A stretch of 21,139 nt of DNA from JBDLIL01 sp039714855. Its GTDB lineage: Bacteria > Patescibacteriota > Microgenomatia > UBA1400 > PJMF01. Numbering within the stretch: the stretch's first letter is position 1; each line of letters opens with the position of its first letter. Shown here one piece after another: positions 17,175 through 21,139 of this stretch. The stretch lies in NCBI GenBank assembly GCA_039714855.1, contig JBDLIL010000011.1, positions 1 to 21,139 on the forward strand, written 5' to 3'. Position numbers and translations under genes: made by a program. The notes beneath the pieces were generated by a model that worked only from the letters and a program-made list of their open reading frames with translations, was not told where the DNA came from and did no database searches.

Positions 17175-17357
17175 CTACGAATCTATAGTGACAGTTGGGC
17201 TTTTCTCTCTTTTTAGCATTGGTGAAATAAGAGTTTTTCTAAGAGTTAGTGGGATTGGTGAAATAGGGGAAAGTTTTTTAGCCTCATTATCTTGAGCCTT
17301 GCTTTGTTTCTTTTTTTGTTTAATACGATTGAGTAAAGTTGATATGTGTGTTTTCAT
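17175..17357 (-). CDS. 60-residue basic protein sharing the VirB6-like C-terminal motif
   Basis: Small ORF from ATG 17357 to TAG 17175, rich in Lys, Ser and Pro, without a membrane helix. It lies wholly in the gap between the VirB6-like gene (21 nt upstream of its ATG) and the convergent 1123-residue gene. Its last nine residues, KSPTVTIDS, match the end of the VirB6-like protein, KSRTVGIDS, at seven positions. Six of the seven shared codons differ only at the third base, so protein-level conservation rather than recent DNA copying is indicated. This is the main reason to call it a gene. TAAAAT (17369-17374) lies 11 nt before the ATG; cotranscription with the VirB6-like gene is equally likely. 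Function unknown; a partner or tail-motif relative of the membrane protein is plausible. Confidence 0.6.
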   Translation of the reverse strand: MKTHISTLLNRIKQKKKQSKAQDNEAKKLSPISPIPLTLRKTLISPMLKREKSPTVTIDS

Positions 17358-17378
17358 AAAAAACCAGTATTTTAATAA

Positions 17379-18989
17379 CTAAGAATCGATTCCTACTGTA
17401 CGACTCTTTGGCCTCCTTGTTTGAGGTGTAACTCCTTCAGGAGTTCTGACATCTCTTCCTTGTGGTTCAGATATGTCGTCTTGAGTTTTTATAGTTCCGC
17501 GCTTACCATATAATGTCCTAATGGATCCCATAGCTCCTTGAGCTCCAGTATACCTATGTAGTCTTCCTTTCCATCCTCCCCAATCTTCACTTCTAGCTGC
17601 TTTTCTACTAGCTTCTGTTCCAAAGAATGGCTTGCTTAGTATATTTTTTGCACTACCTCCATACTTACTCGTATCCGTAAATCCAAGTCCTGGCACCAAT
17701 TGCCCACCTGTCCAGCCGCGTTTGACAGACTCTGCCAAGGCACCACTGAATTGATCGAAGATGCCGCCGCTGGCACCAAAAGTTTTTTTGCCCTCTTTTA
17801 CCAAGTCTACTGACAACATCAGAAATCCTAAACCAATCATGACACTTAGGGCTCCGCCCACACCACTGCCTATCAGATAAGGCGGCATGAAGCCATCACC
17901 ACTAGTACCAATGCCATCGGTCAACTTCTGATAAATAATTAATATTATTAAAACAATAGGGAAGGCTGAAAGATTGCCCACCAAGCCTTTAAACCACTTG
18001 GTAAAATTATTTTTTCCTGGGACAGCTCCCACCATTAATATCAGTGGAGCCATGGCAATGCTAATAATAATAGTAATGTAAGTTTTTAGCAGTTCAAAGA
18101 AAAGCCGGAATACAGTGATGGCTATGGCAAGAGCTACTATGACTGCAGATGTGAGACCTGCCATAAAACCAACTACAGAGCTGCCTTTATCTAAACCCGA
18201 AGTCAAAGCTGTCGCAAAATCTCGTACTGCAAAATATGTAGTACTAGCAGCACCATGAGTTTCACCCCAACCGGTTAAAACTTTTATTCCTACATTGAAA
18301 ATACTTGATTGTACTAGTTCATTGCTTTCTCCAAAAATACCAGCTAATAAATACATGAATAAATACATAATATCTATTAAAAGTCCTGCTAAAGCATAGG
18401 AAAAAGTTACTGCTAGTAGTGCTACAATTACTCTAGGTATAGCTTGTTGAGCAGTAACGGCAGTTTGGCCACCCACTTTTTGGCGAAACATGATCAAAAA
18501 ACCAATAGTTAAAAAGATAATAATAAAGAAGAAATATGCAATATTGCGGAAAATTTTCCAAGCCGACAAAATAGGGGTGAGTGAAGCGAAGCCCAAGCCT
18601 TGGGCATAAGCCGGAGAAGCAATATTAGCTGAATCCATGAGGTCAGCAATATAGGTTTCGGTAGTGGCCGGAGGCTTGCCATACATTTGAGCCATCAATC
18701 CAGTTGTGCCTCCGATAAAGCCAACTTTCGAAGATCCATCTGCTCTTTCCAAACCTGCGTTGGTTAAGACTCCTAATAAACTGGTTTCGATATATTCGAA
18801 ATTCCCATACACTAGGTGTGCTAAATTTGGTCCGCTTTCTCCCTTTTCTGTACTGTTAACCGACTCCACAAATTCTGTTACTTCAGGAATATCCATACCC
18901 TCAGTAGCAGCTTTTACTCCATTAGCCCCAGCAAAAAAAACAAAAGTAAAAACCACGCCAGTAAGAATTATCAGAAGTTTCTTGGGCAC
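17379..18989 (-). CDS. VirB6/TrbL-like polytopic membrane protein
   Basis: A 536-residue protein starting with GTG. Residues 1-27 are a signal peptide (KKLLIILTGVVFTFVFF, then VKA before Ala28). An exported domain of ~115 residues follows. Membrane segments lie at about 147-168, 186-219, 272-295, 303-323, 339-357 and 376-396. The loop FRQKVGGQTAVTAQQAIPR and helix VIVALLAVTFSYALAGLLID have the character of TrbL/VirB6-like proteins common in Patescibacteria. The tail (about 400-536) is Gly-rich then basic and should be cytoplasmic. VirB6 proteins form the inner-membrane channel platform of type IV secretion systems; the VirB4-type ATPase and other components are not in this window. TTGTTA, 17 nt, TACAAT and 6 nt lead to the GTG, which fixes the start. 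The 60-residue gene follows. Confidence 0.8.
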   Translation of the reverse strand: MPKKLLIILTGVVFTFVFFAGANGVKAATEGMDIPEVTEFVESVNSTEKGESGPNLAHLVYGNFEYIETSLLGVLTNAGLERADGSSKVGFIGGTTGLMAQMYGKPPATTETYIADLMDSANIASPAYAQGLGFASLTPILSAWKIFRNIAYFFFIIIFLTIGFLIMFRQKVGGQTAVTAQQAIPRVIVALLAVTFSYALAGLLIDIMYLFMYLLAGIFGESNELVQSSIFNVGIKVLTGWGETHGAASTTYFAVRDFATALTSGLDKGSSVVGFMAGLTSAVIVALAIAITVFRLFFELLKTYITIIISIAMAPLILMVGAVPGKNNFTKWFKGLVGNLSAFPIVLIILIIYQKLTDGIGTSGDGFMPPYLIGSGVGGALSVMIGLGFLMLSVDLVKEGKKTFGASGGIFDQFSGALAESVKRGWTGGQLVPGLGFTDTSKYGGSAKNILSKPFFGTEASRKAARSEDWGGWKGRLHRYTGAQGAMGSIRTLYGKRGTIKTQDDISEPQGRDVRTPEGVTPQTRRPKSRTVGIDS

Positions 18990-18995
18990 GGGTTT

Positions 18996-19024
18996 ATTGT
19001 ACTTCTTTACTTGGTGGCTAACAA
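18996..19024 (-). promoter_or_regulatory. Promoter of the VirB6-like gene, leaderless type
   Basis: On the minus strand TTGTTA (19019-19024), a 17-nt spacer and TACAAT (18996-19001) lie 6 nt before the GTG at 18989. No Shine-Dalgarno is present. The AAGTACAATAAA around the -10 matches AAGTATAATAAA at the CHAP-gene promoter in 11 of 12 positions. Confidence 0.65.
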
Positions 19025-19025
19025 G

Positions 19026-19068
19026 AGTCTCGAGGTGTTGAGTAATCCCAGGTATTTACAAGGAATTA
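19026..19068. repeat. Copy B of the conserved upstream block (core 19044-19068)
   Basis: Core and AGTCTCGA outlier match copy A at 8695-8742. The block begins 25 nt upstream of the VirB6-like -10 box, against 24 nt for copy A. It runs directly into the octamer array. Confidence 0.6.
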
Positions 19069-19123
19069 AGTATATAAGTGTCTGAGTTAATAAGTATGCA
19101 AGTACGCTAGTTAACAAGTTAAT
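19068..19123 (+). repeat. Left 8-bp array of the four-helix-bundle cassette
   Basis: Seven consecutive 8-bp units, all with AGT at unit positions 2-4; GAGTTAAT, TAGTTAAC and AAGTTAAT are typical. The array ends 14 nt before the four-helix-bundle start codon. Confidence 0.65.
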
Positions 19124-19137
19124 AAGAAAGAGAAAAC

Positions 19138-19506
19138 ATGATTCAAAACTTCTATGATCTTAAAATTTGGCAAAAAGCCAATAGTTTAGCTAAAGATATT
19201 TATGAATTAACAAAAAACTTTCCAAATGAAGAAAAATATGGATTAACAAGTCAAATTAGGAGAGCTTCTACGTCAATAGGTGCCAATATTGCTGAGGGAT
19301 TCGGTAAGCATTATATAAAAGATAAAATTAAGTTTATGCATCAGGCCAGAGGATCACTTTACGAAGTTCAAAATTTCATATTTTTTTCTAAGGATTTAAA
19401 ACTCATGAATGAGAAGCAAGCAAGAAAAATATTTAGTGACTACCAAGGTTTATCTAAAGGTCTTAACGTTTTTATAAATAGGTTGGGTAATGTCAATAAG
19501 AACTAG
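19138..19506 (+). CDS. Four-helix-bundle protein (23S rRNA intervening-sequence protein family)
   Basis: A 122-residue protein of the four-helix-bundle family (TIGR02436 / 23S_rRNA_IVP). The family pattern is clear: FYDLKIWQKANSLAKDIYEL, then FPNEEKYGLTSQIRRASTS, then IGANIAEGFGK, then FMHQARGSLYEVQN. Members pack as small all-helical oligomers; relatives are found in 23S rRNA insertions and as the accessory variability determinant of diversity-generating retroelements, but solitary copies like this have no settled role. No reverse transcriptase is present here. A purine-rich AAGAGAAAAC precedes the ATG, with no adjacent -10. The gene lies between octamer arrays in opposite orientation, and the right array overlaps its stop codon, so gene and arrays look like one inserted unit. 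Confidence 0.9.
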   Translation: MIQNFYDLKIWQKANSLAKDIYELTKNFPNEEKYGLTSQIRRASTSIGANIAEGFGKHYIKDKIKFMHQARGSLYEVQNFIFFSKDLKLMNEKQARKIFSDYQGLSKGLNVFINRLGNVNKN

Positions 19507-19537
19507 TACACTTATTAACTAATAATCTTAGTAACTT
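19498..19537 (-). repeat. Right 8-bp array of the four-helix-bundle cassette, inverted
   Basis: Read on the minus strand, five consecutive 8-bp units (for example TAGTTAAT, AAGTTACT) follow the phase and consensus of the left array. The innermost unit covers the last codons and the TAG of the gene. ACTTATTAACT (19510-19520) is the exact reverse complement of 19085-19095. Confidence 0.6.
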
Positions 19538-19546
19538 AAGTAAACA

Positions 19547-19575
19547 TTGCAATTGATATAGTTTGTTGCTATAAA
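19547..19575 (+). promoter_or_regulatory. Promoter of the DHH-like gene, leaderless type
   Basis: TTGCAA (19547-19552), a 17-nt spacer and TATAAA (19570-19575) lie 8 nt before the ATG at 19584. No Shine-Dalgarno is seen. Confidence 0.6.
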
Positions 19576-19583
19576 TAACCCTA

Positions 19584-20471
19584 ATGCTTAATCCTGATCA
19601 AATTACTCAGTTAAAAGATTTAGTAAATTCTTCTCAAACGATTTTTGTTATTTTTCCGGTTAATCCCAAGCAAGATCTGCAAATGGCGGCAAAAGCCTTG
19701 CATTTAAGCTTGAGTTCTTTGCCTAATAAGAATGTGGCTTTACTTGGCCCTGATAATAAAGATCTTACTGAGGCTAAAACCGAAGTAGGGAATAAAAATT
19801 TGCAAATAAGTTTTCCTTATAGTGAGGGGATGGTGGATAAGGTTAGCTATGATATAGATGAAGAGTCTAATAGATTTTACTTACTCATTCAGCCAAGTGG
19901 TGGTACACGTCCGCTAGATTACAAACAAATAGAGTATGCTTACACAGGAGCAGAAGCAGATCTGATATTTTTAGTCGGGGTATCAGATTTTGCCAAGTTG
20001 GAGCAGTTGTATGAAGGCTATGAGGGTTTGTATGAAGATGCCACGGTGGTGTCTTTGAATACTTATGAATCCAACATTGGAGATGTAAAGTTAAATGGCA
20101 GTGGTAAAACAGGTTTGAGCGAAATGACGGTAGAATTTTTAGAAAAATTGGATTTGAATTTACCAATAGATGCAGCCACTTGTTTGTTAACAGGTTTAGA
20201 AAGTGCTACAGACAATTTTGCATCACTTACAGCTACAGCTAATACTTTTGAAATGGCAGCCAGGCTTATGCGTTTGGGGGCTAGGAGAAGCAAACGAACA
20301 AATATCCAATCTCCAATATCCAATATCCAAAAAAAAGACAATTTTGCTAAAGCGCTAGAAAAAAAGAAAAAAGAAAATTTGTTAATAAAAAAGCCTGCTT
20401 TGCATAAAAAAACTAAGGGAAAAAAGAAAAGGGGTGGGCTAGACCACCGGCCAGGAATGGGGGGAAGGTAA
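19584..20471 (+). CDS. DHH-phosphoesterase-like protein lacking catalytic residues, with basic tail
   Basis: A 295-residue protein. Residues about 1-235 follow the order of the DHH domain of NrnA-type oligoribonuclease/pAp phosphatases: an opening helix with strand NVALLGPD, ADLIFLVGVSDFAKLEQL at the motif II position, TVVSLNTYESNIG at the motif III position, and LLTGLESATDNF, then TFEMAARLMRLGA. The metal ligands are gone: the first motif reads VNPKQDLQMAAKAL without its His and Asp residues, DHH is replaced by SLN, and the Asp of the last motif is Ala. I infer a pseudoenzyme, perhaps nucleotide- or RNA-binding. Residues about 237-249 are encoded by a 7-bp repeat array, and the last ~45 are strongly basic (KKKKENLLIKK, KKTKGKKKRGG). 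The DHHA1 substrate domain is absent. Confidence 0.65.
   Translation: MLNPDQITQLKDLVNSSQTIFVIFPVNPKQDLQMAAKALHLSLSSLPNKNVALLGPDNKDLTEAKTEVGNKNLQISFPYSEGMVDKVSYDIDEESNRFYLLIQPSGGTRPLDYKQIEYAYTGAEADLIFLVGVSDFAKLEQLYEGYEGLYEDATVVSLNTYESNIGDVKLNGSGKTGLSEMTVEFLEKLDLNLPIDAATCLLTGLESATDNFASLTATANTFEMAARLMRLGARRSKRTNIQSPISNIQKKDNFAKALEKKKKENLLIKKPALHKKTKGKKKRGGLDHRPGMGGR
20301..20328. repeat. 7-bp array inside the DHH-like gene
   Basis: Four units (AATATCC three times, AATCTCC once) encode the linker between fold and basic tail. The unit is the reverse complement of the GATATTG type at 9283-9317. Confidence 0.6.
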
Positions 20472-20473
20472 TT

Positions 20474-20501
20474 GATTTTCTAATTCCTAATTTTTAAAAA
20501 A
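20474..20501. repeat. Degenerate 7-bp-phased stretch after the DHH-like gene
   Basis: Steps of 7 bp include TAATTCC and TAATTTT; the latter is the reverse complement of the AAAATTA unit at 11903-11923. The match is weak. Confidence 0.3.
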
Positions 20502-20514
20502 CTTCAGATTTCAA

Positions 20515-20538
20515 AATCCAAGGTATTTCCCAGAATTA
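20515..20538. repeat. Copy C, a weaker relative of the conserved block
   Basis: It matches the copy B core at 21 of 25 positions with one gap (shared AAGGTATTT and AATTA words). It has no AGTCYCGA outlier, and relative to the following gene it has the opposite orientation to copies A and B. Confidence 0.35.
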
Positions 20539-20568
20539 TCGTCTACAATTGGTTTTTAAAATAAAAAC

Positions 20569-20754
20569 ATGAAATTTTATGCTACTCTGGCTCAAGCCAA
20601 AGTGTTGTCGAGCGTATTATGTGATTTAGCCGCTGGTTGGTTTATGGCAATCTTTGTTACAAAAAATATTGGTATATTGATAGCAAATATCTTTTTTGTT
20701 ATATTTGCTCTTACCTTAGCAATAAAAATCGAAGAAGAAATTGAATTATGCTAG
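20569..20754 (+). CDS. Small membrane protein (61 aa)
   Basis: 61 residues. An N-terminal helix (KFYATLAQAKVLSSVLCDLAAGWFM) is followed by a hydrophobic segment (AIFVTKNIGILIANIFFVIFALTLAI) and an acidic end. Depending on topology this is one or two membrane helices. TAAAAT (20557-20562) stands 6 nt before the ATG, and TACAAT (20544-20549) is an alternative -10. It overlaps the next small gene by 7 nt, a typical coupled pair. I do not recognise the family; a small subunit of an envelope complex is one guess. Confidence 0.6.
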   Translation: MKFYATLAQAKVLSSVLCDLAAGWFMAIFVTKNIGILIANIFFVIFALTLAIKIEEEIELC

Positions 20755-20870
20755 ACTTAACTAATGAAATTGCCCGAGCGCAGATAATATTTAGTTTGAT
20801 AGTTATTATTTGTCTTTTGGTTTACATTGCCTTTTACAAAGGCAACCCTATTAAGAAATCTAAGAAGTAA
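20748..20870 (+). CDS. Tiny single-pass membrane protein (40 aa)
   Basis: Forty residues from the ATG at 20748, overlapping the previous stop as ATGCTAG. A short amphipathic start (LDLTNEIARAQ) is followed by one membrane helix (IIFSLIVIICLLVYIAFY) and a Lys-rich cytoplasmic-type end (KGNPIKKSKK). The positive-inside rule puts the C-terminus in the cytoplasm. The overlap with the 61-residue gene and the clean helix support a real gene despite its size. It ends 5 nt before the convergent partial gene. Confidence 0.5.
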   Translation: MLDLTNEIARAQIIFSLIVIICLLVYIAFYKGNPIKKSKK

Positions 20871-20875
20871 CGATG

Positions 20876-21139
20876 TTAACGACCGAGGCTGTTATAGAAA
20901 TCTTTTAAATTATAGGGAAAATTTGGATTAGCGCAAAATAGTACAGGATCAGCATTTGTGTCTTTATTTTTTTCTCCAGAATAAACTAATAAGAATTCTA
21001 GGTAACTACTTTTGTTGGTTACAGAGTTTAAAAAACTTCTTAGTTGTGGTTCAATGCTGCCAGCTTGTCTTGAGTTGGGTTGAGATAATACCCCAAAGTC
21101 ACGTCCGGGATCACTTCCTGTTCTGGTATAGGCCCCAAA
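20876..21139 (-). CDS. Unknown protein, C-terminal 87 residues (partial)
   Basis: An open frame on the minus strand runs from the right window edge to a TAA at 20876-20878. It encodes a soluble segment: FGAYTRTGSDPGRDFGVLSQ at the edge, then a helix (QLRSFLNSVTNK), then LEFLLVYSGEKN and a single Cys near the end (PVLFCANPNFPYNLKDFYN). No other long frame competes. Family not recognised; more of the gene lies to the right. Confidence 0.6.
   Translation of the reverse strand, partial: FGAYTRTGSDPGRDFGVLSQPNSRQAGSIEPQLRSFLNSVTNKSSYLEFLLVYSGEKNKDTNADPVLFCANPNFPYNLKDFYNSLGR

Noticed and set aside
17071..17295. A 74-codon plus-strand frame overlapping the end of the 1123-residue gene
   Set aside because: It overlaps both a strong gene and the 60-residue minus-strand gene; the latter is supported by the shared C-terminal motif.
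19138..19506. A diversity-generating retroelement, because the protein resembles Avd
   Set aside because: No reverse transcriptase, template/variable repeat pair or target gene is present.
19068..19537. A CRISPR array around the four-helix-bundle gene
   Set aside because: Units are 8 bp, contiguous and degenerate, with no unique spacers and no cas genes.
443..20870. Alternative genetic code with TGA read as Gly or Trp
   Set aside because: All long frames are complete under the standard code without internal TGA, so there is no sign of reassignment; only the lack of TGA stops is notable.

Overview
The window is an AT-rich, gene-dense piece of a bacterial chromosome. It most likely comes from a Candidate Phyla Radiation (Patescibacteria) genome, perhaps a Microgenomates-like lineage. 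This assignment is inference from gene style: a VirB6/TrbL-like membrane protein of the type common in these genomes, a VanW/YoaR-type wall protein, very large helical proteins without recognisable domains, a four-helix-bundle (23S IVP family) gene, a DUF559 gene, short spacers, and promoters whose -10 box sits almost on the start codon. No rRNA, tRNA, CRISPR array or classical IS is visible. Eighteen protein genes are called, two of them cut by the window edges.

Layout. 1-342 (-): start of a membrane-anchored wall protein. 443-3786 (+): a membrane-tethered family-1 solute-binding protein, a nucleotidyltransferase-fold protein, a cytidylyltransferase-like protein and a small lipoprotein. 3787-8658 (-): a two-gene unit with a 1412-residue protein ending in an extracellular CHAP hydrolase domain, and a small Ig-like membrane protein. 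8827-9183 (+): a DUF559 nuclease-fold gene boxed in by palindromes. 9334-10494 (+): an acidic unknown protein. 10550-11683 (-): an AAA_14/DUF4143 ATPase with an operator-like inverted repeat over its promoter. 11943-17153 (+): two large unknown proteins. 17175-18989 (-): a VirB6/TrbL-like protein followed by a 60-residue basic protein sharing its C-terminal motif. 19138-19506 (+): a four-helix-bundle gene between inverted octamer arrays. 19584-20870 (+): a DHH-fold protein without its catalytic residues and two tiny membrane proteins. 20876-21139 (-): the end of an unknown protein.

How the genes may work together. The wall protein, the CHAP hydrolase, the tethered binding protein and the VirB6-like protein all concern the cell envelope. 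The CHAP and VirB6-like genes share a conserved upstream block of about 45 bp at the same distance from their -10 boxes, which suggests co-regulation (inference).

Two themes run through the window. First, about nine start codons have a -10-like hexamer only 5-8 nt upstream, so leaderless mRNAs look like the norm. Second, gaps carry short-period arrays (7-bp, and 8-bp around the four-helix-bundle gene), and two single-gene inserts are framed by inverted repeats. All 18 observable stops are TAA or TAG; none is TGA.
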